From Eutreptiella sp. 'Long Island Sound 2002' (taxonomy: Eukaryota > Euglenozoa > Euglenophyceae > Eutreptiales > Eutreptiaceae): a stretch of 64,000 nt of DNA. Below, one piece after another: positions 42,165 through 55,099 of this stretch. The position numbers were made by a program, and so were the translations under genes. The notes beneath the pieces are model-generated. The model was given only the letters and a program-made list of their open reading frames with translations. It had not been told where the DNA came from and did no database searches. Every line of letters starts with the position of its first letter. Positions within the stretch are counted from its first letter, which is position 1. The stretch covers positions 143,787,596-143,851,595 of the forward strand of contig OZ038381.1 in assembly GCA_964036045.1 (NCBI GenBank). Direction: 5' to 3'.

Positions 42165-44620
42165 ACAGGGGGGAGAGTTTGGTGCCCCAACCCTGTGTGC
42201 ACCAGACAGGGCGGAGGGACAAGTTTTTCTTCCCCGTGCAACCAACACAGGGCGGAGGGACAGGTTCCGAACCCCGTGCGCACCTGCACAAGGCGAAGGG
42301 ATAGCACCCGCCCCCGTGCAGTTTAGCACAGTGCTGAGGGAAAGGGTTCCTGTCGCTCTACGCATCCGCACAGGGCGGAGGGACAGGTTTTTCTTCCCTG
42401 TACACAGCAACATAGGGTGAAGGTACCAATTCCTCTCCCCTGTGAGCACCTGCACAAGGCGGAGGGATAGGCTTCTTGCCTCTAAGCATACTGCCAAGGG
42501 GGCAGGGTAGCGCTTGCGCACAGAAGGAACGGGGGGACATGTTCCTCACCCTTGTGCACACTGGCGCAAGGCAGAGCGACCGGTTCCCCTCTTGTGTGCA
42601 CAATGCCAAAGGGTGGAGGGAGAAGTTCCCCGCCCGTGTGAACCTCCACATAGGGCGGCGAGACAGGTTCTCCTCCCCGGAGCACGTGGTCGCAGGGTGG
42701 AGGGATAGGTTCTCCTTTCTTGTGCACATCTACACAGGCTGGAGGGAGAGGGTCCCCGCCCCTATGCACATTAGCATAATGGCACAGACAGGTTCCCCGC
42801 CCCTCTGCGCTTTAGCACTAGGCAAAGACACTTGGTCTCGGCCCTTATGCACAGGGCGGAGAGACTGGTGCCCTGACCGCGTGTGCAGCAGCACAGGGCG
42901 GAGGGACGGGTTCCTCTCCCCTGTTTGCGCCTGCACAAGGCGGAGGGATAGGCTTCCGGTTCCTAAGCGCACTAGCGAGGGGGCAGGGCAAGGTACCGTG
43001 TGCCTGCGCACACTATCAACGGGGTATAGGTTCCTCGCCCATGTGCACATTCCCACAGGGCGCTGGGACAGGTTCCCCACCCCTATGCGTTTCTGCACAG
43101 GGTGGAGGGAGAAATTTCCCGCCTTTGTGCACTTGAGCAAAGGGTGGAGCGTGACATTCCCCTCTCTTGTGCATGTTAGCACACGTTGGAGGGAGACGTT
43201 GCCCTTCTCTATGCACACGAGCACATGGCAGACAGACAAGTTCCGCTCCCTGGTGCACATCTTCACAGGGCGTTGGGACAGGTGCTCTGCCCGTATGTGC
43301 ATTTGCAAAGGGAAGAAGGACAAGCTCCCTGCCCCTATGCACACCAGCACATGGCAGATGCACTAATTGCCATCTGCTATGCGCAACGTCAGAGGTCGGA
43401 CGGATAGGCTTCTTGCCGATCTTGGGCTGTGTGCGTAGACTATGGTTTGCGTTACACCTTGCCTTTGCACTCGCGGGGGGGGGGGGGGGCACCTGTGCAT
43501 CGCTGCCTTTGGGTATATGTTGCGATCTACTCTTACGTTGCCACCGAGGAGGGGGGGGGAGGGGCACCCCTTTGTTTCCGCCCTTGGCGCGTTCGGCCTC
43601 CCCCTCCATTTTGCACTTCGTGCCGCGGCCACTGCATGGCCCATACTACTGCCCCCTCGTGCCCGCGCCTTCGTCCATGTCTTTGTACCTTGCTCTACCT
43701 CTTCCCCAGCCTTCTCTCTCCGCCCCGGCCCTTGCCCTTGCCCCTACTCTGCTGTGTGTTGCTCACCCGTGCCCTGCCCTACTTTGTCATGCTTGGGGTC
43801 TGGGCCCTTCTCGTTGAAGTGGTGGTGTACGGTCTTGGCCCCCTTGGTTGAGAAGGTGAGTAAGGTCAAGGCCTTCCTAGCCAACGGGGTAAATACGGTT
43901 TGGGTTCTCCTAGTTGAGGAGGCTGTGTGGCACTAGCACATGGCAGAGGGACATGTTGCCCTCCCTTGCCAGCACTAGCACGGGGCGGCCTTTGTGCGCT
44001 TTGGCATAGGGCGGAAAGCCAGGTTCCCCACCCCCGTGCACACTAGCATTGCGTGAAGGGACAAGCTCCCCCACCCGCACAAGACGAGGGTTGGGTTTTC
44101 CACCCGTCAATACAATGGCAGGTGGGGGGGTTCCCCACCCCCATGCACACTAGTACAGGGCGACAGAGGGGCACGTTCCTCTCCCCTATGCACCACCACA
44201 GGGTGCTAGGGCAGCTTTTCCGCCCGTGTGCGCAAGACCATAGGGTGGAGGGACAGGTTCCCCTGTCCCATGTGCACCTGCCCAAGGCGGAGGGACACGT
44301 GTGCGCGACCGTGTGCGCATCTGCATAGGGCGGAGGGAGAGGTTTACTACCCTTATGCACTCTCGCACAACTCGCAGGATTTGGGTCCCACCCCGTGTGC
44401 ACAACATCACAAGGTCGAGTGATAGGTTCCCCGCGCCCGTGCACATCAATTCAGGGCAAAGCACCGGGCACCCCGCCCCTGCACGCACCAGCACAGGGTG
44501 AAGGGACGGGTTCCGCACCCGTGTGCGCTTAGCACAAGGTGGGGGGACTAGGTCCCCTCCCTTGTGTACACTAGCACAAGGCGAAGAAGTTAGTTTCCTT
44601 CCCTTGTGCGCACCGAGGGT
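42165..44620. repeat. Minisatellite, 41-44 bp unit (array 2), interrupted
   Basis: Same family as 24491-24800 (CAGGGCGGAGGGACAGGTTC, CCCGTGCACAC). Starts at 42207, 42248, 42289 and 42371, 42412 show the 41-bp period. A block of about 0.5 kb without the repeat lies at 43425-43920, with G-runs at 43477-43489. The 297-codon frame at 42476-43366 is repeat-derived. Confidence 0.9.
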
Positions 44621-46110
44621 GGGGCGGGCTCCATTGGTATGTGGGGGTGTATCTGCCGGGGGGTGGGGGAGTATGTAAGCGCACCCAGACTTTGGTGTGT
44701 GTTACCCCAGGCACCACACTAGAGAGGGGGCCGCCCCTTTTTTCACAGTCAGTGCGCATAGCCGCTGGTGTGCGATACCTCAGCCACACTGCATGGGCCA
44801 GTCGTTTGCGTCGAACCAACCACATTTGGGGGGGGGGAGGAGGAGGAGCCATGGGTCTCGCACCCAGCTGGGCCTAAGAAGTGGACACATGGTCCGCCGC
44901 GTAGCGACTCCTCTGGGCTTCACCATGAGGAATTGTGATGAGGGCCTGGGTACCAACGTCAGTGGGTTGTAAGGCACTCGCGAGTTACGAAAGAGTTGTC
45001 GCGGGGAGTGCCCCCTCTTTGTGCTCGCACTATCCCCGGCTTGTTTGTGAGACATGGCGCCGTGATGTTTCCTGGTGTTGCTGTTTCATACCATTGTCCT
45101 GCAGCTGTCCCCCGGTTTCGCGGTGCACGCCATGCGCACATAGGCACCGTGTGACCGAATCCCATACCTCCAGAGGCGTGGACAAACTTCCCATATCATT
45201 GTGCCCAACACAATGCGTGTGTCAAACAAAAGTTTAGAGTTGATTTGTCCACTAACAGCTAGCACCATTTCAAACAAGCGGTGCCAGTGTTGCGCAGCCG
45301 AGGCATGGTGTACCGTTTGTGAACCATCCTTTTTAATCCAGGTCGCATTTCACCGATTTTTGGCTTATTCTTTACAACTTGCCTTGCTACTGTGCCCGTT
45401 TACCGTGCTCTCTTCACCTAAAATTCAACAAAACTAAGGACTTTGGAAATGCACTGTGGTATCGGGTTGAAGTTCACACACCGATTGACAAAAAATTACA
45501 TTCACACTCTCATTCACACGCACATTGACAGGTCATTCCCACAATTTAGAGAAACGCGAATTTCACACGAATTTGGCACGAATTTTGCACGTATTTAGCA
45601 TCAATCTGAGGTTTGCGCAAGGCAAACTCAAATTCGGTCCATGTGGGTATCGGAGTTTGGTAGTATAACACGCTTCCTCTCGCGCCTCTTAGCATCTTTT
45701 TATAGTTAAGAGAGAATGGGGACTAATTTTCTCCCGGTGACGTCTGGAACCATTGGTACATCCGTTTGTGATCGGTATGGCATCATGTGACGTGCTCGTA
45801 GGCTTGCGTCGACCGCAATGGGCGGGCTTCCTGATCGCGCGCTCTGGCGGGCCTTGATCTTGTCTGCTATGTGGGGCCAAGGGCACGAAATGGTTGATTT
45901 GGAGCATTCGCAGCACAGAGTGCTCAACCTCAAGATGATGTCCAGGGCTTTGGACCGGAAGGGATACCTTGGGACGTTAGCACGTTTGTCTTCGAGAAGG
46001 CAACCCTTGGGGTCACAAACAAACACAATGGGCGAGCTGCGAGTGACCCGGGGGACGCTAGCCCAAGGCCAACCGTGCGGGTGATTCCTTTGGTCACCCA
46101 CCTATCCCAA
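44621..46110. other. Unique stretch, no gene recognised
   Basis: G-runs at 44658-44672 and 44829-44841; otherwise unique sequence with only short, unconvincing frames. The left end of YR retrotransposon 2 may lie here, but I could not identify terminal repeats. Confidence 0.5.
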
Positions 46111-46185
46111 GATGAGAAGCGCATCTATTGGAATAGGGGGCCTCATGGTTGGTCAAGGTGATTATGTCGTTCTCCTAGCGAGGTC

Positions 46186-47365
46186 TTGGAGGCAGTGCAG
46201 CACATCTGTGGCTTTACTGGTGCACTATTTTGGGTCACCTTTGAGGGTCGCCGTTGCACGGAGCAGCAGCAATTGCCATGCGTGGCTCAAGGCTTAAAGC
46301 AAGGGGCATGCATCCTAGTTTCGCTTCCCGTGAGGATTATGCAGCGGCTGCACACCACAAAATATAGAGTCCGGGGACCGCGCGCTCTAGCTATCACAAC
46401 CCACCGCGGATATCGTCTTCGGGGAAAGGAGAATGAGGCACCCCTGGTACCCGTCTCGTTCCGGGAATATGCCCGCTGCGGCTTTGCCGTGGCATTTCAG
46501 GCGATTATGCATCGTCATCCAAACGGACATCAATGGCTTGGGCGAGAAGAAGGATGCATGGATATCCGAGGCCATCAAGGCGCATGATTTGTACATTAGT
46601 TCAACGGATCTTGTGGAGCGTATTGCCTCCTACTGTCTGCTAGAGCATTTGAGATTCGAAGTCCATTCTAGCAACTTCTAGCAAACCACCTTGCACAAGC
46701 TGAATGACCCGGCGGAAGGGATTACGGCAATATGGAACAAATTGGAGCAGTTGGAAAAGCGGCTTGACGCATTCGCCGTGGACCAGGACGCGGGCCGGAG
46801 GCCAACGCGTGTGCCCCCGCTGTTTTGAGGACCTAGGGGCGCTTATGGAGAAGGACCACAAGCCTCAGTGGGTTTGCCAAATGTTGTTGTTCTTCAAGGG
46901 GTTGCTTGAGGGTATTGGATGGGCGCGTGCTGGAAAGCGTCCGTGACTGGAAGGCGGCTGACTTGCAGGAGGAGCTATTTCCGTCCTGAAGAAGTGGCAA
47001 AATTCTACAACGCGGACCACAGGGGCATGGTTGGAGGCCGTTGCGGCCCCGATGGATGGGGTGGAGGGTTCCAGGACCCGCCTATCCCCACCATTCTGTC
47101 CAATTACGCTGAAAGCTTGTGGGGTTTGCTGGTATCGGTAGTGGCGGTCCGTGACGAAGGTGAAAGGATCAAGTTGGGGGGGGGGGGTGACGAGACGGTT
47201 GAGGAGCTGCCGGAGGCGGGGAGCCCACCACAAATTTTTTGGGACACCTCGGTGCCGGTCGAGCAGATTCGTATACGCCTTATGAGCTTGCGCAGGCGCT
47301 TTGCCTTTGAGAATGGAGGGGGAACGTGGATCCCGCGCAACAATAACCAGCCTGGACGGACATGA
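46186..47365 (+). pseudogene. Gag-position fragments of YR retrotransposon 2
   Basis: Three overlapping frames are protein-like: 46186-46680 (basic, then DINGLGEKKDAWISEAIKAH), 46700-46916 (LEQLEKRLDAFAVDQDAGRR, then a CPRCFEDLG stretch in another frame) and 46919-47365 (EEVAKFYNADHRG, IPTILSNYAESLWGLL). No motif identifies them; position upstream of the recombinase is the only reason for the label. Confidence 0.3.
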
Positions 47366-47774
47366 CAGACCCCCCGGCGACCTGCTGCCGCACGTGTAAG
47401 GGCCATGGTGCGGTCGGCAAGAAACATTAGTTTTTTGCCTGCCCATACTACGAGTGAAGGCACGCGCAGGGGGGGGGTGGGTGCAAGCGGGGGGTGCATT
47501 GGTTAGGAGGAGGACGGAGCAATGGAAAAGGGGCTGGGAAAGAAGATCGAAAGGGCCACAATATGGGCAACATGGAAGCGCTTGTCCTAATAGGACCCCG
47601 CAGAGTGTTCCGAAGCACGGGTAGCACCGTCTTACAAGAGGGGAACGCGGGATTGTGCACGGGGCACATCAGGGCCCTGGGAAATTGGCGGCGGCATAGC
47701 GTAGCCTTGGGCTGGAGAAGTTGCTTGAGCGGTACATCACGTCCATCTTTGCGAAGTGACAATCCAAGCCATGC

Positions 47775-48361
47775 ATGTGTGCCGGTATGAGTGTAGTCAC
47801 ATCCCTTGAGAACATGGGTTGGATCGAGAAGGTGGTCGAGCCCAAACACTGGAGGATGGGAAAGCCAACCGTGCGCGAGACGGAAGAGCAACGACCAATC
47901 GGTGCATTGGAGGCCTTGGCGGTACTGGCTCAAGGATGCCATACCAGACAACGGTTGACGGGATTTGCTATCGCGATGCTCTCCTTCACTTGCTTGTGGA
48001 GAGTGGGAGAAGGGGCGGGACTCCGGAGATGTGAAAGTGAAGCGCCCGCAATATGGTTCAGGTGCAACAAAAATGGTGACGACGTCTCTCAACGCGAATC
48101 AGGCCCGTAAGCAACATCGCGGGCACGTGTGCTGTGAGACTATGGCACTACGGGCAGGAGAGTTTCATCCCTCCTCTGCCCTCCAGGGGCCCCGTGGTTT
48201 GAGTCCTTCATGGAGTACGCCCTCCGAGGAATGGTGTTTGCACGGCATAGATGCTGATGCAGGAAATAGGAGCAGCGCTACAAACATTCATGGGTCTCCC
48301 CATCGAAGTGTGGCTGTGGTGGGGTCAATGGCGCACCAGGCGAGTGGCGGAGGACTATGCC
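47775..48361 (+). pseudogene. Tyrosine recombinase of YR retrotransposon 2
   Basis: The Arg box FAIAMLSFTCLWRVGEGAGL (Arg76 from 47775) matches LIILSWLCFWRVGESASV of copy 1. The upstream helix block (SVVTSLENMGWIEKV) also corresponds to FSAVRALEDLCIVPP. In another frame, GLPIEVWLWWGQWRTRR and VAEDYA end the catalytic core, with the presumed nucleophile Tyr at 48356-48358. At least one frameshift separates the two halves. Confidence 0.7.
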
Positions 48362-49343
48362 TAGCCCCCCAAGGAGCACAAGACTTACACATCCATGCGA
48401 GTGCGGTGGTCCAACGAACCGTCCAAGTTCAGGAAGCATGATACACAACCGAAGGCTTTTTGGCCATCATCCATTTCAGAATTTCTTCGAGACGCCAAGC
48501 CCACTGGGGAGGCTTTACCAGAAGTTGGAGCGAAGAGATGGTGCATCGTTTTCTCAGACAATGATACACATGGGGGTCCTCGAATCGCGGTGCGTCGGAC
48601 GGTACGGGTCCAAGGGAGCAGGCCTGGAAAGGCCCTTGTTCTTGCAGGTTGGTGGGGGCACAAGATGGCTTTGTGGCTTCTACCCGAGGTGACGTCAGGG
48701 CCGGTGGACGAGTGGTGCTGCTCGGTGCAGGAATTGGTCCCCCGCCGCCAAGCAGCGGCAAAACTGATGCCTGGATTTTGAGTCGCTTGCTGATTTTCAT
48801 CATGCCGCTTTGGAGGCATTCTTATGAGGTCGGGATTGAGGCCCCAGGTTTGCATATTGGGACGTTTTTCGTGGAGCTCACTAGGCACACCTAGTTAGTT
48901 TGGTGGAAAGAGTTGACATCGCCGAAGTTAATTGTTGTACAACTGACTTTGTGCATTTTAGAGCGGGTGGTGGGCGAATTTGGGAGTTATTATCCCCCCG
49001 GACATCTAGCGGTGCCTTCACCTTAGTAATTTTGCTGAGATTAGCCGACGGTCTCGTTCATCCCTGATGCCAGTCCAAGGGCAATGGGCGATACTTGCGC
49101 GTGCATTGGTTAGGCCAGGAGTGTTGTGCCAGTGCGCATCTCACGGTTTGGGCCCGAATGGGTCCCTTTTCGTTATCCTGAATAACAACGAAAAGGCAAG
49201 CTGTATTTGCAACATGCTTCTATTTAACAAAGGCCGTGGGCAGCATCCCTCCCTTGCGTTAGCACAGTGGTAAGTTGGTTGGGTTCTTACAAGTTTTACA
49301 ATGGAACAACCATCCGGATTTCGTTCCACCTAGCTAAGCTAAT
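48362..49343 (+). other. Recombinase tail and spacer of YR retrotransposon 2
   Basis: Frames 48395-48781 and 48649-48894 may be remnants of the region between YR and RT. No motif is seen. 48895-49343 shows nothing coding. Confidence 0.4.
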
Positions 49344-50443
49344 GTGGTCGGAGGTGAAGTGACTTCTACAGTGCATAGGATAGCCGCTTTGAAGGCTAAG
49401 CCTATGTTGGTGAAGAGGTATTGTTGTGCGGTTGCCGCATGGACCTCAATAACTTCTTCTCGTCCCTTAAAGTGCCGTCGGAGTTGGCCGATACACTCCG
49501 CTTTTTGGTTGATAATTCGTTTTTTAGTTTTGACGGCTTGCCCTTCGGCTCGACTCACAGTTCAGCGATTTGCCACCAGGTCATCTTACATTCGGTGAGG
49601 GAAGCCCAGGTCATTGGGGTGCTTTACCTGGAGGATGTCCTTGTGCTCGGGTATGGTAAAAGTTGGGTGAGTGAGCAAGCGGCCAAGATTGCAGACTGCA
49701 TGTGCGCTTCTTGGGCTATTGTCAACCGAAAAAGCATGCTCGACGCCGTTGAGGGTATTGCATGGGTTGGAAAATTTTTTGATTTGCGAAAACGCACTAT
49801 CTCGAAGGCGAAAGGCCATTCGCAAGTGCTTTTTGCTAACTGGTGGCAATTCCATGTACCAAGCGCAAATTGCTGCGTTTCTCGGAACGGCTCTTGTGGT
49901 ACCTGTGGGGTTCTTTACTTTTTACCTCGCCTTTTTGGGCACTCATTCTTTGGCAGCCCCAACCGATGGCTGATACGCCGGTGCAATGGTTGCACACATT
50001 GTCTTTTGTCCTAGGGCCTCTTGCAGTGGAAGCTGTTGTCCATCTCGAAACCACCCCTTGATTGGGCATCATATTTTTTTTTGATGGTGCCCAAGGTAAT
50101 TTACTCTGGTTTATGGCTATTTTGGGCTGCAAAGCTGGTGGTCGCGTTGGTGTTGTGCAAGAGATGCTGGTAACCCAGCATATCGCAGAATTTGCGGAAC
50201 CGGAGAATGCTATTATATTGTTGCTGCGCTGCAATGGGATCGAGTTTGCATTGTGGGCGACAACATCTTTGTGTTGCCAATATATACGGGGGGAAGACTG
50301 GTGTAGGTCTCACGGTCCAGACTAATCTCCTGTGATGTTTGGTTTATGGTAGAATGTGCCATGCGCCCTCCGTGTATCTGTGCTGGGTTCCGGGGAAATG
50401 CAATCCAGTAGACCCATTGAGTCATATTGAGTTTGTTTTTCAA
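49344..50443 (+). pseudogene. Reverse transcriptase and RNase H of YR retrotransposon 2
   Basis: Motif A is CRMDLNNFFSSLKVP (Asp8 from 49421) and motif B SFDGLPFGSTHSSAIC. The catalytic box is YLED (49625-49636) instead of YLDD, then KSMLDAVEGIAWVGKFFD, which aligns with KSTLQPVQKIFFLGKWLD of copy 1. The tether continues from 49843 in another frame; after a stop, RNase H begins FFFDGAQGN (Asp8 from 50062) with VVQEMLV (Glu34) and ends YLCWVPGKCNPVDPLSH (about 50375-50425). The changed catalytic Asp and the shifts mark it as dead. Confidence 0.8.
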
Positions 50444-51750
50444 GGGGATGAGCGTCTAGCGCCGAGGGAGGCAAAACGGCGATTGAGGTCGGCTGTATGG
50501 TGCCCACAGGTTTTGGTGCATCATGTCTTGACGTTGGGCGTGCCCATCTTGAAGTGGTTGCTGGGTCATGTGCAGATCAATATACGGAAGCCTGCCCAAG
50601 GCTAGTGGGTGAGCGTGGTCCATTGTGTGCCTTTTTCTCTTTGGTCTCCACGTTCTTTCTACCCTTTTCCACCGTTGGCTTGTGAGTGGATGTAGGAGAG
50701 GTGCACGAGAGCCCGAAACCAACCCAGGCGATCAACAATCACTGCGGGGGTTTTGCCCATGCCAGGGTTTGGCAGCGGTTCTGGTGAGCATGGGAGCGCA
50801 ACGTGCCATTATTGTTTTGTTTGTCTATATATTGTACGGCTTGTGGTATGTGCGAGAAGTAAGTCGCGTGGGTGCAATCAGACCCCTGAGTGTTCAAGCT
50901 GTGGTGCCTGGTGTTCTTTTAGTTTGCTATTGTTTTTCGCACGCCGCGTGTATCCTTGCTGGTCTATCGCCCGCTACCACCTGTTGCGCCACGCCGTTCC
51001 CGCCGCCACCGCCGCGGCGACAAAGGGCGTTGGGCGCCGCAACTTGCGCAGGCAGGCACCCGCATGCATCGGGTGCATATTTTGCGGGTATGGGTCCGAT
51101 GCCTGGCGGCATGCGTGGAGCACCGGAGACGTAACCTGCAAGCGGTCGTGGCGGTGGCGTGCACCTTGTTCGTCCTTCTGCACGGGTTCCCGAGGGCCCC
51201 ATGTTGGAGGTTTTCTTTGTTGGCGCCTTTTGCACTTTGTGGGCGCGGGGGCGGACAGGCTGTGTGTCCATCGTGGACACTAGGGTGGGTTTGGGGCATC
51301 GTGGTCCCGGTGCCACGGGAAGTCATTTGATCGCGATGTCCCTTGGGGGCCACGGCGGCTTGGAGTGTGCCGCGTTTGCATTGGAGTACCGGGGACCAAG
51401 CGGACGTTGTCAGTGGGTTCGCTGGCTCCGCTATGTGGCTTAGGCGGATTATGCTTTTGGGGGAGGGACAGCAAGTGGCGCCGGTGTGGTGGGGCTTCCT
51501 TGAGCGCAGGACGTTGATCATCGAGGGGTGGGCGGGTGGGCTGCAGGCGGAGGACTGCGGGCATGCGGTAGGTTTGACATGGTAGGGAGAATTGGTGTGC
51601 CCGAGGTATGGAGTGTTGACAATGGAAGAGGATGTGTGGGACGTGTTTCGACGTCCGCCGGGCGTGTGGGAGGTGCGGTATTTTATTCTTCCACCTCGGG
51701 TCATGGTCAGCGGAGCGGCACCTGACGTGGTGCTGACGCAAGGGGTGGCA
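50444..51750 (+). pseudogene. Post-RNase H fragments of YR retrotransposon 2
   Basis: Overlapping frames in 50625-51750. The Arg-rich stretch AGTRMHRVHILRVWVRCLA (about 51053-51110) resembles the Arg-rich stretch in the same position of copy 1. Downstream, short aromatic-rich pieces follow. No function can be given. Confidence 0.3.
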
Positions 51751-51759
51751 TGCTAGAAT

Positions 51760-53150
51760 GGGCGTGTGTGCCGGTTGCGCCTCTTACGCGCTATCGAGAC
51801 GGTATTGGATGACTTGCGGCGGAAACGGAGCCCGGTGCGACAGTGTAGGGACGTCGTTTCCACGCTTTACCAATAGAAGGCAATTTTTACATGCTTCGAG
51901 ACGTCCCCATATTGGCCACACTTCAGCACACTCGGGGGGTTCTTTGCTTGTGCTCAAGAGGGGGGGTCACGCCAGGTTTTTTTTTGCTGAAATGTGCCCC
52001 CTGTACATGGGTTTTGTTTCTGCGACCTCGAGACATCACGTGTTAGTCGGACCGTTTGACCTATTGCTTGGGTTAGCGCCTTTGGTTTTACATGCTGTAT
52101 CTCTGTGCAGTAGGCCATGGCAAGCAAGCCGCCTTATCCCCTCGGGGTTCGAGGTAAGTGTCGTGTTCGAAGACGGGAGAGACAAGAATATGATTTTTGA
52201 GCATGGGTATTTTTTCGCCTGTGCATTGCATATCAATGTGTAATTTTGTGTTTTTTGTGTTTCGTGTTGCTATGGGTGTGAGGTATGTGTCGACCAAACT
52301 CGCATTCATGTTACACGTCCTTCCCATATGTCACACATTGTTTCCCGTGTGCAACAGACCTTTGTTTCTTAGATGCCCTAACACTTGTCTCATCTGGGGG
52401 TGTCCATCAGATCCCACCGCCGACACCCACTCCCACTGCCACTCCCGCCCCATACTCGCCATTAAGTTGGATGCCTATGCCAAAGTGTGTGTTGGGGGGG
52501 GGCGTGTGTCGGGGTGGCGTAGTGCTGCACTATGTTGCCACTGATTCTTTCCGTGCCAGTGATGTTCCTGACAGCGCGCTCGACATGCCCCTTTTCGTCC
52601 ATGTCGTCCAAGAAAAACTGGGCCTTGCATCCTTCATTGTGCAAAAAAAAAGTGATGCCGTGTGACTCATAAAACAGTACATGTACAGTCCCCTCCATTA
52701 CGGACACAATTAAGACAATACTGTGAATGTTCAGCGGAGACTGTACCCTCTTACCACTGTGACTCTAGAAGCCGACGAAGACGTCCTATCTCCCGGCCTT
52801 GTGGTCACAGCCCCCAACCCGGTCTCTCACTCTGAGGATGGTACAGATACGGATTCCGTTTCACTAGTACCCCTCCATCTCCAAAGACGAGTGCTCTACA
52901 AGGTTAGTGGCATGTGCGTATGGTTTCATCGGTCTGCTCTGGTCAAAGCCAATCCGCTTCCTTTGGCGCTCTCTTGAACACATGAAGCCACGATGAACAC
53001 TTCACGGCATGGGGTTCTCCAATGGGCAGACTCTGGTTTTATGTTATTGACAGCGGAAGTCTTCCAGGACCATTGCCACCTGAGATTCAACACGTGTGGT
53101 GCTGATTCGAGGACTCTAGTGTAGATGAGTTTAAGATTTCAGGGATTATC
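51760..53150. other. Unique stretch, no gene recognised
   Basis: Short frames only (for example 51758-52243 and 52285-52665), with no domain. A Pro/Thr-rich piece near 52400 (IPPPTPTPTATPAPYSP) and an acidic piece at 52723-52977 could be scraps of a retroelement ORF. Confidence 0.4.
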
Positions 53151-53159
53151 CCCTCCCCG

Positions 53160-53684
53160 ATGCTGCTAGGTTGCGTGAAAGTTGCAACAGCAGAGTTTCA
53201 CTTGTATGCTACAGACAATATATACTCCGCCTTGGACGGGCCGCAATGTGTGCGGTTGCAACTGTTATTCCAAGAGTACGGCAGCTCACGTGTCGAAGTT
53301 TTACGCATCCACAGGTCGGTGGGTGTCTGTTGTGCGTTCATATTGCAAATGGATCATGCCCTCCGTGCCAAAAAGTTAGGAAAGTGGGCTAGCTTGCAAC
53401 AACAGCGCATCACTTTCCTACCTTACCAATGTCATCGAGCTCCGAGAGAGATCCGCAGGCTTGCATATGTCCACCACTGGCGCATTTGTATTACTCCCCC
53501 TGCTTTTGTCATTTACTACAAACTTCGACACTGGGCCTGTAGTGATGTAGCACCGGGGATCCTGACTCATGGGACATTTAGACAGAACCATTGGTTGCAC
53601 CAACACCTACTCCGTCTCATCAAGGAAATCAAACATGCACAATGGGATAGAGATTTCTGCCGGGTCACGAGCATGCAGGCATGA
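53160..53684 (+). pseudogene. ORF fragment, possibly retroelement
   Basis: 174 codons with natural composition (HWLHQHLLRLIKEIKHAQWD near the end). No firm domain. It lies upstream of, and in the same orientation as, the RT-like fragment at 54900-55745, so may be the part before RT in the same element. 53685-54900 contains only broken short frames. Confidence 0.3.
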
Positions 53685-55099
53685 CCTTCAGATCTTTCTA
53701 GTTCTCTGGACATTACTTTCTTGCATGGAGCCTCTATCACCGTTCCAAATTTTACTCCCACCCAGAAGTCAGCCGTCTTGCGCATCATGCACGTAATACT
53801 TCAGACCACTAGCTTGCGGGCGTGGGAGAAACAAGCATCGGAAAGTTTCAAGGGTTGTTAGGGCCAGTCCCCGCTGTGTGCAATCGGTCTTCAGTAAACC
53901 GTCCACCACGATGGATTCGGGGACTGATAGGCCGGCATGCACCTGCACCGCACACCTAAGCACAACCCAAGCGCACGGGACCCTCATGGACATGGAAGGG
54001 CACGCGGCGCTAATTCCCATCCGAATCACCGACGAGCTAGGGAATGTTGTGCGCCAAGGGACCAGCTCCCAGTCACAGGCAGGATAGCGCGCGAAGCGGC
54101 GAAAAAGGGAATCACTGCATTCGCTTAGCAAGTCAAAGCCACAGTGCCACACCTGGACCGTGTGCTACCACCGTCTGTGTACCCTAACACTGCACACGCT
54201 GCGCCGTGTGCGGCATATTGCAGAACAGCTATCACGAGATTTCTACGTTAGGGTAGTGGACAAGGGCGCGGCGCAGATGTGGGCGTTTTGCAAGCAATGG
54301 GTTTAGGATGAGGCCAAGCTGGCTCCCTAATTCCTATCCACTAGACTTCAAATGTATATTCCAACACGGCTATACCCCATCTTGCCTGACTTGCAGATTG
54401 CATTCGTGCATGTAGGGACGTGTTGTCAACGCCAACCGCCGCATGAGTCATATGTTTTCTCAAACGTTGAATGGGGGCGAGGTGGGTTTCTCTTATATAC
54501 ACGATTCCTAAATCTACAAGAAAGTCCTAGGATCCGCTCACGATTTTGTGCCCAATGTCAGTGCGCCCCTTGAAAAACTAGGCTTGTTCCGGAATAAGCA
54601 AGCAACATTGTGCCGGTTGTATATTATAGGGAAGGCAAAAAGTTTATGGGCGAGTAAAAGCGGGCTTTGGCGCCCTATTGCAGCCAGTCCTAGTCCCATC
54701 ATCCTGCGGTCCCCATTGCGCGTTGCAGCACGAGCATTCAGCCCGTTCCTCGCCTGCCTTATCATTGATTTGCTTGCCGCGGTCCTCCGGTAACTGAAGT
54801 AGCCCACTAGTTTTCGTGGTGCGTTGAACAAAAATGTAGAACAATCACAGAATTGCAGAGCAAAGAAAAGTTCAACACTATCAGTCCAAACGACATTCAC
54901 TAGGAGATGAAACAAGCCACAGACTGCATGGTCAAAAAGCGACAATGGTGTATGGCTGAAGTTGTCTTGTCTATCCATCACACACAAGAAACTTGACAGG
55001 GCAAGAAAAGCATCTGCACAGCGGTTCCGTTACATTTTTCAAGACAAGTTGAATACAGTGGTCTGCCACGACCTTAAACAGAACAACACATGTTAACAT

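Larger units (their letters stand above)
46112..51750 (+). mobile_element. YR retrotransposon 2, decayed, same order YR then RT-RNase H
   Basis: It contains, in order, Gag-position fragments (46186-47365), a tyrosine recombinase (47775-48358), RT (49344-49860), RNase H (49843-50440) and a post-RNase H ORF fragment (50950-51750). The order and spacing mirror YR retrotransposon 1. Every domain is broken by frameshifts or stops. Ends were not found, so limits are approximate. The two copies are too different to be recent duplicates, so the order is a family property. Confidence 0.65.

Noticed and set aside
42476-43366. 297-codon frame with repeated Arg-rich units
   Set aside because: Encoded by the 41-44 bp minisatellite; overlapping minus-strand frames are equally open.
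51437-51447. CTTAGGCGG in the second YR element as a possible element A or B end
   Set aside because: Only nine bases match and neither TIR continues beyond them; no inverted partner seen.
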